NCBI GenBank assembly: GCA_003022255.1
Contig: PXPA01000066.1
Span: 1 to 14,056, forward strand
Source: Parcubacteria group bacterium SW_6_46_9
GTDB lineage: Bacteria; Patescibacteriota; Minisyncoccia; Phycocordibacterales; SW-6-46-9
DNA: 14,056 bases
Direction of reading: 5' to 3'
Shown here: positions 1 through 6,856 of the stretch, piece after piece
Numbering within the stretch: position 1 is the stretch's first letter
How the letters are laid out: the number at the start of each line of letters is the position of its first letter
Notes under the pieces: generated by a model
The model's input: only the letters and a program-made list of their open reading frames with translations
Told to the model about the DNA's origin: nothing
The model's database searches: none
Made by a program: the position numbers and the translations under genes

Positions 1-164
1 AATTTCCGGATACAGCCCACTGAAGGCTGTGCCAATTTCACAGATAAGCGGCATGGCTGTAATGTCATGCAGCACGTAAAGTCCACGCTGGCGGTGATCA
101 AGAATTTCCGGATACAGCCCACTGAAGGCTGTGCCAATTTCACAGATAAGCGGCATGGCTGTAA
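1..164. repeat. 102-bp in-frame tandem duplication at window edge
   Basis: Bases 1-62 are repeated exactly at 103-164, a period of 102 bp. The period is 34 codons, so the HD-protein frame stays open and the segment from TAMPLICEIG to GLYPEI is encoded twice. The first copy starts at base 1, so its true extent is unknown. It may be a recent duplication or an assembly artefact at a contig end. Confidence 0.95.
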
Positions 165-1338
165 GGAGGTCTTTCTTATAAAGCTGGCCGCCGGTATCGT
201 ACTGTTTTTCATCCAGATCAGCCACCATCTTCCGGCCAATACGAATAGCCTGCACAACCCGCACCAGCGGAGCCCCACGGAACCCGTGGTGATCACGGTG
301 ATTAAAGTGGCTCTCTGCGAGTTTCGGACCGAGATTTCGGCCGTCTTCAGCAAGCAGATCCTGACATACATCACGCAATGGCTTCCGAGATATGTTCCTG
401 ATTTCGCGCTTCAGCTGACCGATCAGTTTTTGTTTTTCCGACGCTGAAAGCGGTGTCACTGCCTCATCAATCTGCTCTAGCTTGTCGACAAGCCGGTATG
501 TCTTCTGCAAGCGTCGCACTCCCGGATAAAAGGCCTGATTGTTTTGACGGCTACTGCCAAAATGATGGTTAACAACCTCAAGCAGGCGTTTTTTGAGCCA
601 GTCCGGCAGCTCCCTGACACCCTTTTCAACCAGGATACAAAGCGTCCAAAGCGTGTGGTCCATCACCCGACCGTACTTACTCAAGTCAAAATGTCCGGAA
701 ATAGAGTATGCTGTCAGTTTGCCCACATCATGGTTAATGATATGCGCCTTGAGAATATCGGTGTTAACTGCCGATAAGTCAATCGACCGAGGTAGTTCAC
801 TCAGGGCATCTTCTAGCACCGCAAGTCGTCGCAACAGTGAGAAGGTATGCTGAAGGTGACCGCCAAGATATGAGTGGGGCCCGTCTAATGATGATGGAAT
901 TATACTCAATCGGTCCATGAGCTCCGTATCCTTCAGTAAGCTCGTCTGAAATTCCGCCAACTCTGGAGGGTGCAGGTTTTCGGACTGAGACGACAGATAA
1001 TCGGTCAGTGTATCAGTTTCAAAGCGGCTCTGGGGTAGTAAGTTATACAGAGCTTGCTTTGACAAGTCAGCCTGCTCGAGATCCGTTACGTTAATGACCA
1101 GCTTGCCTTGATGTGTTCTGGACGGTTTTCCTTTTACTCGAACCGGGCTGTAGCGTTCGATCCGGTCTGCCAGACTAACCTTATTGCCCCAGAGAGTAAT
1201 CAAGACACCTCTTCGGTTTCCTTTCGTATCTAACATCGACGTCTGGCAGCTAATCATCCGGGTTCTACCATTCGGGGCCGGAGTGGATTTCTTTTCTGAC
1301 GTCGGGTACACAATCTTTTCAACCGGTAGGTCTTTCAT
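1..1338 (-). CDS. OB-fold/HD-domain phosphohydrolase, YhaM-like 3'-5' exoribonuclease (3' end missing)
   Basis: Open for 446 codons from an ATG at 1338-1336 to the window edge, so the C-terminus is missing. Residues about 43-90 (GVLITLWGNKVSLADRI...) read as a small OB-fold nucleic-acid-binding domain. Residues about 150-295 carry HD-superfamily metal ligands: H155 and H164 in HSYLGGHLQHT, the HD pair in NHDVGK (203-204), H228 in MDHT and the HH pair at 258-259. OB-fold plus HD is the YhaM arrangement, a 3'-5' exoribonuclease in RNA turnover; this order and the LGG-x-x-x-HT motif are what I rely on. The protein is longer than typical YhaM (about 310 aa), so another HD hydrolase is possible. 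No clear Shine-Dalgarno precedes the ATG, but it is the only usual start after an in-frame TAA. A tandem duplication lies at the truncated end. Confidence 0.6.
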   Translation of the reverse strand, partial: MKDLPVEKIVYPTSEKKSTPAPNGRTRMISCQTSMLDTKGNRRGVLITLWGNKVSLADRIERYSPVRVKGKPSRTHQGKLVINVTDLEQADLSKQALYNLLPQSRFETDTLTDYLSSQSENLHPPELAEFQTSLLKDTELMDRLSIIPSSLDGPHSYLGGHLQHTFSLLRRLAVLEDALSELPRSIDLSAVNTDILKAHIINHDVGKLTAYSISGHFDLSKYGRVMDHTLWTLCILVEKGVRELPDWLKKRLLEVVNHHFGSSRQNNQAFYPGVRRLQKTYRLVDKLEQIDEAVTPLSASEKQKLIGQLKREIRNISRKPLRDVCQDLLAEDGRNLGPKLAESHFNHRDHHGFRGAPLVRVVQAIRIGRKMVADLDEKQYDTGGQLYKKDLLTAMPLICEIGTAFSGLYPEILDHRQRGLYVLHDITAMPLICEIGTAFSGLYPEI

Positions 1339-1377
1339 TGGTCTACCACGTATGTTGGGAAGAACAAGTGCAACTTA

Positions 1378-1405
1378 ATTATACTAATTTAAGTAGAGGT
1401 GTAAA
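1378..1405 (-). promoter_or_regulatory. sigma70-type promoter for the HD-domain gene
   Basis: On the minus strand TTTACA (1405-1400) is followed by a 16-bp spacer and a perfect TATAAT (1383-1378). The start codon is about 40 nt downstream. Confidence 0.65.
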
Positions 1406-1498
1406 TTTAAAATAGTCAGCAATTAAACTAACTTCTGCTATAAGTAGATACCCACGGGCAAAGCCAGTAGTTTTCTGCCCTTCGGGTGAGAATAAAAA

Positions 1499-1527
1499 GA
1501 ACCGTGAGCGTAGCTCGCCCACGGTTC
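1499..1527 (-). terminator. rho-independent terminator of the 1555-2223 gene
   Basis: GAACCGTG (1499-1506) pairs with CACGGTTC (1520-1527). On the minus strand the stem is followed by TCTTTTTATT. It lies 28 nt past the stop of the upstream gene. A second inverted repeat, GGGCA (1456-1460) with TGCCC (1476-1480), follows further downstream. Confidence 0.75.
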
Positions 1528-1554
1528 ATGAAGGTGAAATCGTCACCAAAACCT

Positions 1555-2223
1555 TTATGCCAACACCCTTTCGGTAGGCTGTGTTGCCTGCACAAACTCA
1601 CCAACTTCTTTATCAAGCCACGGGTAATCAGTTTTACCGCAATCCGCACTCCTTGTGAGATAATCGATGCGATTAAACAGCCTCTTTTCGGCGCCATTGT
1701 GGTGCAAGTCCATTGTCTGAACCGGTATTTGCTCAGTTGAGCCGACAATTTTTACCGGGTTTCCGTCCGCATCAATCGCCGAACGCAGGCGATCCATGTC
1801 ACGATGGTGTTCGCTTCCATTGTAGGCCTGCACGTCATCACACGAACCGACCACAACACCACACGAACACTGGAAGAGGGTGCCGAGACCACGCTCTTTG
1901 AGCACGTCTTTGATCTTTTCTTGTGTGAGATCAGACATATGCTGAGACAGTATCGACTCATGCAATAAATCCACAATACGAGTTCGGTAACGAACCTTGT
2001 CTGCCCCGACAATCGAAAGCGGCAGGCGCGCCAGATTGTACTCATTTAGGACCCCGAAGTCCTTATCTTCTGCCGCCTCAATCAACCCGACAAAGCCAGT
2101 AAGGGCCGGCAGGTGAGGGTTAAGATTTTCAGTGAAAGCGGTGTAAAGAGCTTCAACAAAAGCACTCTCCAGAGAACTTTTCTCCTGGATTGCTGCTTTG
2201 TGATGGTCATTAAGTCCAGCCAT
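1555..2223 (-). CDS. hypothetical protein, Cys/His-containing
   Basis: 222 residues from the ATG at 2223. The open frame has an earlier ATG at 2250, but a strong AAGGAGG at 2240-2234 sits 8-10 nt before the 2223 ATG and decides the start. I do not recognise the family. There is no signal peptide or membrane segment; the N-terminal half looks helical. The C-terminal half has C119-S-C121, C128 and C195 with two His pairs (139-140, 174-175), which could form a metal site (inference). It follows the CooC-like gene by about 118 nt on the same strand, after a leader with competing hairpins, so it may belong to the metal-responsive Fur/CooC transcript. A strong terminator follows. Confidence 0.8.
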   Translation of the reverse strand: MAGLNDHHKAAIQEKSSLESAFVEALYTAFTENLNPHLPALTGFVGLIEAAEDKDFGVLNEYNLARLPLSIVGADKVRYRTRIVDLLHESILSQHMSDLTQEKIKDVLKERGLGTLFQCSCGVVVGSCDDVQAYNGSEHHRDMDRLRSAIDADGNPVKIVGSTEQIPVQTMDLHHNGAEKRLFNRIDYLTRSADCGKTDYPWLDKEVGEFVQATQPTERVLA

Positions 2224-2231
2224 CGCGGTTA

Positions 2232-2240
2232 CTCCTCCTT
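2232..2240 (-). promoter_or_regulatory. strong Shine-Dalgarno deciding the start at 2223
   Basis: AAGGAGGAG on the minus strand, 8 nt before the ATG. It is the clearest ribosome binding site in the window, whereas most other genes have none. Confidence 0.85.
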
Positions 2241-2271
2241 CGTAGCACATAAATGTGGTTTTGGATTTGAT

Positions 2272-2330
2272 TAAAAAGGAACGATCTCAGTGGTGATTGC
2301 CACCACAGAAGGCAGAGAACACCCTCTGTG
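2272..2330 (-). promoter_or_regulatory. leader with two mutually exclusive hairpins upstream of the 222-aa gene
   Basis: On the minus strand CACAGAGGG (2330-2322) can pair with CCTTCTGTG (2312-2304, one G-U). GTGGTG (2306-2301) can pair with CACCAC (2295-2290). The two stems share bases 2304-2306, so they compete. A CCTTTTT tract (about 2278-2272) follows the second hairpin. This could be an attenuator or simply a weak terminator after the CooC-like gene. Confidence 0.35.
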
Positions 2331-2341
2331 CCAGCAACCAC

Positions 2342-3191
2342 TTAACCAGAAAAAGAGGCGTTGCGGGAAAACTTTTCTATTGTCCGTGACAGGCGATCAT
2401 TGTTTTTTCGCTTTTTGAACTCAGAAAACAGCTTTTCCAGTGTCGAGTGCCAATCACTTTGGTATGCAAAGGGATTACGCTTAACATCCGGCTCGTTGGG
2501 AATATGCACAACAGGCTTGTCGGTAAGTTCATCCTCTAAGAATTTTTGATCATCGGTACCGGTAACTTTATTACCAACAAACACATAAGGGGTTGCAAAA
2601 AAGTCCATCAGTTCGGCAATCTGGTTTGCGGTCTTAATGCTGTGAACAGACGGCTCAACCACGATCACCCCGACATCAACGCCCGTTACAATTCCTGTCG
2701 ATGCGCCATCAGCCCCGGCCTTCTCGTCCATCACAACCGCACCGTCACCCTCTAACTCAAGCAACGGTAAAAACACCTTCAGTGGTGTAGACAGAACATG
2801 ACTACAAGCATCACCATACAAAACTTTCTCAGTCTGCGGACCGGAACTCATGAGATGAAGATTGTCCGAGATTGTCCTGAACTTCGTGCGTATACGTTGC
2901 GGTGAAATCATCACAATCCTCACCAAAAGAAAACCGAGCGTCAATTTCTTCCAGAAATGCTTTGGTGTACGTATCGTCACTGGACAGCCCAACATGCTCC
3001 AGTACGTCAGGCAAGGCTGACCCCAGGTGGTTCATGTCAGGCAAATCACCTTCGGCCACATTGAAGGCAAAATCCATGTTGTGGTCAGCATCAACCGCAA
3101 GCACCGGACGGCTTTTCTGCAGATAAAACGCTGCTTGGGTCGCAAGTGACGTTTTGCCACTACCTCCTTTACCAAGAAAGTTGATTATCAT
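2342..3191 (-). pseudogene. CooC-like (SIMIBI/MinD-type) ATPase, frameshifted
   Basis: Two overlapping frames together encode one ATPase. The first part (ATG at 3191) carries the deviant Walker A GKGGSGKTS (residues 7-15) and VLAVDAD (D34, D36). The second part carries GAVVMDEKAGADGAS in the Walker B position and VVEPSVHSIKTANQI, typical of CooC proteins, which insert nickel into CO dehydrogenase. The frame breaks at a 10-bp tandem duplication (2859-2878); without one unit the reading ...EVQDNL-HLMSSGPQTEK... is continuous and gives 279 residues. CooC normally has a metal-binding C-x-C; here it reads ACSHVL, so the second Cys may be His. The ATG overlaps the stop of the Fur-family gene (ATGA), so the two are probably translationally coupled. 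It may be a pseudogene, a variant allele or a sequence error. Confidence 0.8.
2859..2878. repeat. 10-bp tandem duplication breaking the CooC-like frame
   Basis: On the minus strand the units are GGACAATCTC and GGACAATCTT, 9 of 10 bases identical. Removing one unit leaves 840 nt (280 codons) and joins the two ATPase halves with no other change. Confidence 0.9.
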
Positions 3192-3550
3192 GATTGCAAG
3201 CAGGTATTACAGATCCCACGAACGATGACAGAAACATTGTTCTCTGTAGGCACCTTCTCTTTTAGGTTGTTTTCGTCAAGGAAAACTGCTTCCGTCTTGT
3301 TGCAATCGTCACAAACAAAATGGCTTGAGCTTTCGTGTTTGTCGGCCAGTTCATACTTTTTTGTCTCGTCGACAAATACACTTTCTAACTGTCCGTCTTC
3401 CTCAAGCCGGTTGAGGTTTCGGTACACAGTTGATTCATCAATCTCTGGTAGGGCTGAAGCCAGTTCCTGGGCAGAAAGCAGATGGGCGTGGGAGAGCTTC
3501 TGTAAAATCTGCTGCTTTTGAGTTGTCTGCCGACGGCGATTTTCAGGCAT
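3188..3550 (-). CDS. Fur-family metal-responsive transcriptional regulator
   Basis: 120 residues, close to the usual Fur length. The N-terminal winged helix contains the recognition-helix signature STVYRNLNRLEEDG (residues 40-53). The C-terminal domain has the two structural-zinc CxxC pairs C80-C83 (FVCDDC) and C114-C117 (GICNTC). The His-rich regulatory segment is reduced: H72 and H77 instead of the usual HHDH-like run, so the sensed metal cannot be read directly (Fur, Zur, Nur and Mur all possible). The adjacent operator-like palindrome and the coupled CooC-like gene favour nickel. The start is ATG at 3550; no good Shine-Dalgarno is visible. Autoregulation through 3583-3601 is likely. Confidence 0.88.
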   Translation of the reverse strand: MPENRRRQTTQKQQILQKLSHAHLLSAQELASALPEIDESTVYRNLNRLEEDGQLESVFVDETKKYELADKHESSSHFVCDDCNKTEAVFLDENNLKEKVPTENNVSVIVRGICNTCLQS

Positions 3551-3582
3551 GACAACTCGTAACGTACCATCTTACACTGCTT

Positions 3583-3601
3583 ATTGCAAATTAATTGCAA
3601 T
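3583..3601. promoter_or_regulatory. Fur-family operator, ATTGCAA-N5-TTGCAAT palindrome (Nur-box-like)
   Basis: A perfect 7-5-7 inverted repeat with spacer ATTAA lies 32 bp upstream of the regulator start and 6 bp past the DsbB stop. From memory, the Streptomyces nickel regulator Nur uses tTGCaa-N5-ttGCAA, and manganese-type Mur boxes also contain TGCAA/TTGCA. A TAAGAT downstream (minus strand) could be a -10 element. Confidence 0.65.
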
Positions 3602-3607
3602 AAAAAG

Positions 3608-4033
3608 CTACTGCTTATTCTTTGGTGTACCAAAATAATAAAGGCCAAGAATTAGCAAAAAAGCTATCAACGCCAGCAAGGGAAGAAATACCGGACGAAA
3701 GCCGACGGGTCCAATATAAAGCGGGTGAGCAAACGAGCACGGCAGCGCAAACCCACACGCCTGCGTGGGATCACGCCAGACTAAAAGAAAGTGAACCAAC
3801 GAAAACAGACTGCCAACACCGGCCAGCGGATACACCAGCCAACGCTCCCAGTGGATACCCCAAAGTATCGCGCCACCGACAATTACAGGCAGCGGATACA
3901 TAAACACCCGCTGCCAGACACAAAGCGTGCACGTGTCCCACCCAAGCTGTGTTGAGGTAAATAAACTTCCAGCAACTGCCAAAGCAGCAACCGTAAACGC
4001 AAGCGTGCGGCAGTACTGTCTGATTTCGTTCAT
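3608..4033 (-). CDS. disulfide bond formation protein, DsbB/BdbC family
   Basis: 141 residues, a usual BdbC-like length. Four hydrophobic segments (about 9-26, 44-61, 66-85, 114-134) match the four-helix fold. The quinone-linked active-site pair is C35-T-L-C38 followed by WQR (CTLCVWQR), the family signature; the second redox pair is C93 and C99 in ACGFALPCS. The protein re-oxidises a DsbA-like thiol oxidase and passes electrons to quinone in the membrane. No DsbA partner is in the window. It starts 13 nt after the stop of the secreted His-rich protein gene, so the two form an operon. No Shine-Dalgarno is visible. Confidence 0.92.
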   Translation of the reverse strand: MNEIRQYCRTLAFTVAALAVAGSLFTSTQLGWDTCTLCVWQRVFMYPLPVIVGGAILWGIHWERWLVYPLAGVGSLFSLVHFLLVWRDPTQACGFALPCSFAHPLYIGPVGFRPVFLPLLALIAFLLILGLYYFGTPKNKQ

Positions 4034-4046
4034 ACGTTAACGAGTG

Positions 4047-4562
4047 TTAATTCATCTGCATACCAGCATCTTCAGAAACGGTGACTGTGGTTGTGGTCAT
4101 AATAGACTCACCATCAACAGCATACTCCCGATGATCGTTTGTGTTTAAAGTTACCTTGATTTCGTACGTACCCGGTTTTAGTTTCGGCAGATGATACCAC
4201 GGACCATACGCGCGGCTTATTTTTATGTCATCGACAAAGACGTGCGCATGCCCTTCGCCAAGCAAGTGATCTTCACTAACTGATTCGGGAGCAAACTGGA
4301 AATTTGTTGTGTCTATGAACAAATGATAATGGCCAGGCATCTTAGTATCTTCCGTAACATCAACCTCAATATCAGGAGCGTCTTGAGCCGGAACATTACG
4401 GGTATCGTGCCGGTGCATGCCGGCTCGTGATAACTCAACAGGATAACGCTTAAGCGTTTGGTTTGCGCTGTTTTGTTGTGTTGTGCCCGCCGCTTGCAGT
4501 CCGACAAAGAGCCCAATTAATACAGCGGTTATTGATATTACAATTACTTTTGTCTGCTTCAT
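4047..4562 (-). CDS. secreted His-rich Ig/cupredoxin-like protein, possible metal binder
   Basis: 171 residues. K2-K5 followed by a hydrophobic stretch (about 6-24) is a signal peptide or membrane anchor. The mature part is beta-rich and His-rich: H50 and H52 (MHRHD), H78 and H80 (GHYHLFID), H105 and H107 (GEGHAHVFVDD), H124 and H144, with a Met-containing tail (MQMN). The repeated H-x-H motifs in an extracytoplasmic beta domain resemble periplasmic copper-handling or DUF4399-like proteins; I recognise the GEGHAHVFVD style but cannot name the family firmly. It lies directly upstream of the DsbB gene in one operon. A CATAAT hexamer lies 8 nt before the ATG with no Shine-Dalgarno, suggesting a leaderless transcript. 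Confidence 0.8.
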   Translation of the reverse strand: MKQTKVIVISITAVLIGLFVGLQAAGTTQQNSANQTLKRYPVELSRAGMHRHDTRNVPAQDAPDIEVDVTEDTKMPGHYHLFIDTTNFQFAPESVSEDHLLGEGHAHVFVDDIKISRAYGPWYHLPKLKPGTYEIKVTLNTNDHREYAVDGESIMTTTTVTVSEDAGMQMN

Positions 4563-4570
4563 ATATTGAA

Positions 4571-4576
4571 ATTATG
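4571..4576 (-). promoter_or_regulatory. candidate -10 element, leaderless start of the His-rich/DsbB operon
   Basis: CATAAT on the minus strand, 8 nt before the ATG. No convincing -35 is visible. Confidence 0.35.
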
Positions 4577-4872
4577 CGCAAATAACCAAACCATACTCTC
4601 GCGGACGTCAGCAAACGTGTCCTTCCTTTTAGCCCCAAAGCAGTCAACCGGTATTTGTGTATTAACCACTACAGCCTTTAACATTCATTAGTTTATCAAG
4701 TTTTCGTAAACTCATCCACAAATATAATCAGTTCAAATTCTGTGCCCAAAGAGACTTTTCTCTGCGCAAGCTCGTGAGCGAAGCTGGAACTGCTATGAAA
4801 GCTTTAGTTAATAATTTACACCCTAAACCTACTTACTGAACAAGAAACCTATAGAACCTCCTTTTCGAACAA

Positions 4873-4900
4873 ATAGATTAGCTCCGCAAAAGCTAACTAT
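4873..4900 (-). terminator. terminator-like hairpin after the 243-aa gene
   Basis: ATAGATTAGCT (4873-4883) pairs with AGCTAACTAT (4891-4900) with one bulged base and a 7-nt loop. It lies 8 nt past the stop on the minus strand. The following T content is modest. Confidence 0.5.
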
Positions 4901-4907
4901 TATACTT

Positions 4908-5639
4908 TTATTTACTATTGATGAAATTCTCTATTCTTTCTCTCCACTTAAAAACTTCGGGTAGGCTGTCTTCTTTAGCTTGTTCGTAGGCCTCATCTTT
5001 ATCTTTCCACTCACCCCCATCGGAAGATTTATCAAGCCTCTTCCAAATAGCGTTTCGGTTTATCCCGTTCTTTTCCAGTATCTCAGTAGACGGATTTACT
5101 TGCTCAAGATCAACTTGGTTTATGACCGGGCCTCTAAAATCAGGCGTATAAAGTTCCAAGACTCTTCCATATATTGTAGGCTCATCATCTTGTTTCTTGG
5201 CATAAAACTCAGAAACTCGTGCTTTCCCATAGTCTTCATCTGTATCAAATTCTTCTTTCAATCTTTCATTGAGCTGAAGAGTAAACACATCGATTACATT
5301 TTTTCTGATCTCATAACTATAGTTTCTGAAAGTCTTACCAATCATGCCACCGTTTCTAATTTTTGTATCTATCTCATACAACTCGGGGCTGTCCTCGTCG
5401 TATGTAAGAAACGTTAGGGCGTACGTGCGAGAAATATCTTGCTCATCAACTAAGTGCGATTCCCGCACAGGATATTCATCTTCCGGAACCTCTTTCACAT
5501 CATCATGGCGCAGTACTTTCGCTTCTACTGGACCGTACTTCTCTTCTAAAACATCGCTGTGAAGCCTATCTTTTGTGGGGAAGTGCTCTAGTTCATCCTC
5601 TGGGGATGGCCGCTCTGGCCGCGGTTTATTGAGTGGCAT
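4908..5639 (-). CDS. hypothetical protein, acidic soluble
   Basis: 243 residues from ATG at 5639. I do not recognise the family. There is no signal peptide or membrane segment. The first 60 residues are rich in P, E and D and look disordered. The middle (TYALTFLTYDEDSPELYEID through ERLKEEFDTDEDYG) looks like a mixed alpha/beta domain, and the C-terminus is charged and helical. A consensus TATAAT sits 11 nt before the ATG with AGGA in between, so the transcript is probably nearly leaderless. It stands alone between hairpins, so context gives no function. Confidence 0.7.
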   Translation of the reverse strand: MPLNKPRPERPSPEDELEHFPTKDRLHSDVLEEKYGPVEAKVLRHDDVKEVPEDEYPVRESHLVDEQDISRTYALTFLTYDEDSPELYEIDTKIRNGGMIGKTFRNYSYEIRKNVIDVFTLQLNERLKEEFDTDEDYGKARVSEFYAKKQDDEPTIYGRVLELYTPDFRGPVINQVDLEQVNPSTEILEKNGINRNAIWKRLDKSSDGGEWKDKDEAYEQAKEDSLPEVFKWRERIENFINSK

Positions 5640-5650
5640 AAATCATTCCT

Positions 5651-5656
5651 ATTATA
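5651..5656 (-). promoter_or_regulatory. -10 element of the 243-aa gene
   Basis: Perfect TATAAT on the minus strand, 11 nt before the ATG. A GAG-TTTA-CTC inverted repeat lies about 12 nt further upstream. No -35 is evident. Confidence 0.5.
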
Positions 5657-5904
5657 ACAATTAATCCGAGTAAACTCGTTCAGTTAAAATCCCGCGCTCT
5701 GAGCATAGCAAAGGAGTACTCACTGAGGTGCTTAGAGTGCTTACCCCTTAAGTTAAACTCTCAACTTAGAAAAATCTGCGCAGGCTTGCTGCGTCCTACC
5801 ATAGCCTCGTAAAAAAAGGGGGCGAAGTCTGCCACATTACTTGTTTTGGGTAGTTGGAGTTGAGATAAGAGAAAGGTAAGTTTAACGATTCAAGTAAAGA
5901 AAAA

Positions 5905-5933
5905 CCCGTACCCGGCGAGCAGCCGAGCACGGG
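5905..5933 (-). terminator. rho-independent terminator of the 124-aa gene
   Basis: CCCGT (5905-5909) pairs with ACGGG (5929-5933), and CGGC (5913-5916) with GCCG (5922-5925). On the minus strand the stem is followed directly by TTTTTCTTTAC. Confidence 0.8.
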
Positions 5934-5968
5934 GATACACCGCGAAAACTCATGCAGCCTGTAGTTGG

Positions 5969-6343
5969 CTAGGCTGACGGAGTTTTGATCTTTGCATCTT
6001 CAAGCTCATCAAGAGCTTCAGTAAGCCTGTTCACCGTCTCGGGTTCGATACCGAGAACATCTGACAGCTTTTTAGAAGCCCTGTTGCAAATCTCCCACCA
6101 ATCATCTTTATCCTCGATCGAAGAATCGTACTTCTCGTTAAGGCTTTCGATGATTTTTTCGGTGGTCCAGTAGCTTCCTTTTTCCGGCTGGAACATGTGC
6201 ATGTAAGCCGCAATCTCGAGATCGCTCAGCTCGTCCATCGCGTCAAACAGACGATCTCCGAATAGGAGACGCATCTCAGCGTAGGTATCCTCGATGAGAG
6301 TTCCGGCTTTTTGCAGCTCTGCTTTCGAAATCGTTTGGTCCAT
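5969..6343 (-). CDS. hypothetical small helical protein
   Basis: 124 residues, predicted largely alpha-helical and acidic, with no signal peptide, membrane span or Cys cluster. I do not recognise it. The segment TVNRLTEALDELEDAKIK near the C-terminus could form a coiled coil, and VLGIEPETVNRLTEAL looks like a helix-turn-helix-length stretch, but this is not enough to call a regulator. It is a single-gene unit with its own promoter (6404-6432), operator-like repeats and a strong terminator, so it is probably regulated and genuinely expressed. The ATG at 6343 has no clear Shine-Dalgarno despite a leader of about 55 nt. Confidence 0.75.
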   Translation of the reverse strand: MDQTISKAELQKAGTLIEDTYAEMRLLFGDRLFDAMDELSDLEIAAYMHMFQPEKGSYWTTEKIIESLNEKYDSSIEDKDDWWEICNRASKKLSDVLGIEPETVNRLTEALDELEDAKIKTPSA

Positions 6344-6382
6344 CGTTGAGGTTTGAGTTTGTTGAAGAGGACGGTGAGTTTG

Positions 6383-6445
6383 GTTGAACTTTAGTCCAAC
6401 CTTAAATTAAAACATCAGAATTACTTTGTCAACACTTTAGTTCAA
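6383..6445. promoter_or_regulatory. paired operator-like boxes flanking the promoter
   Basis: ACTTTAGTCCAA (6388-6399) and ACTTTAGTTCAA (6434-6445) are direct 12-bp copies with one mismatch, 46 bp apart. One abuts the -35; the other overlaps the expected transcription start and is part of an 8-4-8 inverted repeat, GGTTGAAC-TTTA-GTCCAACC (6383-6402). The arrangement suits a repressor. Confidence 0.5.
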
Positions 6446-6856
6446 ATTCCACTAACCAACCTTTTTAAAATCACTAGTATCAGGATTAAAATTGAGCAGG
6501 TACCTGCCCGGAATTTCACCCCGTATAATTCACTACATTTTCATCGCGGGACAGGTATAAAAAAATTCGTTTTTATTATTTCAGCTTCTAAACCGGCGAT
6601 TTTTAACACTCGCGTACTCACTGCTTTCAACACTTCGTGCCACATATACATTTCCGCTAGTAATGGTGATGCGCTTGGTCGCCCTCACCGAGTTGGTGTT
6701 GAGTGTATCGGACAAGCTGTCTCAAACGAAATAGTAAAGGATGCCATCTTCGGCATACTTGATAATAGCGAGAAATACGCTCACAATATATTGAACGTGA
6801 TACGTTTGCGTCCTTTCATTCCTGCACTTATTGCCAGAATACCCAATCATAAATAT
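6395..6856 (+). other. ATG-less open frame upstream of and in phase with the GrpB-Nudix gene
   Basis: After the TAG at 6392-6394 the frame is stop-free for 154 codons up to the ATG at 6857. It contains no ATG; the only GTG/TTG starts are near 6791-6811. The first part overlaps the minus-strand promoter, so it is unlikely all coding. From about 6556 it reads like protein (IKKFVFIISASKPAIFNTRV), beginning at an ATA codon. It may be a decayed gene 5' end, an unusual start, or chance. Bases 6547-6604 also resemble 10347-10408. Confidence 0.35.
6404..6432 (-). promoter_or_regulatory. sigma70-type promoter of the 124-aa gene
   Basis: Perfect TTGACA (6432-6427), a 17-bp spacer and TAATTT (6409-6404) on the minus strand. 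Confidence 0.7.

Larger units (their letters stand above)
4563..4907. other. intergenic region without recognisable gene
   Basis: 345 bp with no supported coding frame. It holds the candidate promoter near 4571, small inverted repeats around 4749-4775 (AGAGA/TCTCT and GCTC/GAGC) and the terminator-like hairpin at 4873-4900. I see no RNA gene. Confidence 0.6.
5640..5968. other. intergenic region without recognisable gene
   Basis: 329 bp with no convincing frame. Contents: the promoter of the 243-aa gene, an inverted repeat TAAGTT/AACTTA (about 5749-5768), an A7 run (T7 on the minus strand) near 5812-5818 after a weak GGC/GCC hairpin, and the terminator at 5905-5933. A short minus-strand RNA ending at the T7 run is conceivable but unsupported. 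Confidence 0.5.

Noticed and set aside
67..853. Plus-strand ORFs of 77-126 aa
   Set aside because: Shadows of the minus-strand HD-domain gene, which is open throughout and carries recognisable motifs.
6547..6790. Resemblance of the ATG-less frame to the N-terminus of DUF84/YjjX-type NTPases
   Set aside because: Only a few residues (ISAS...AF, later VECIGQA) fit and the diagnostic downstream motif is absent; too weak to annotate.
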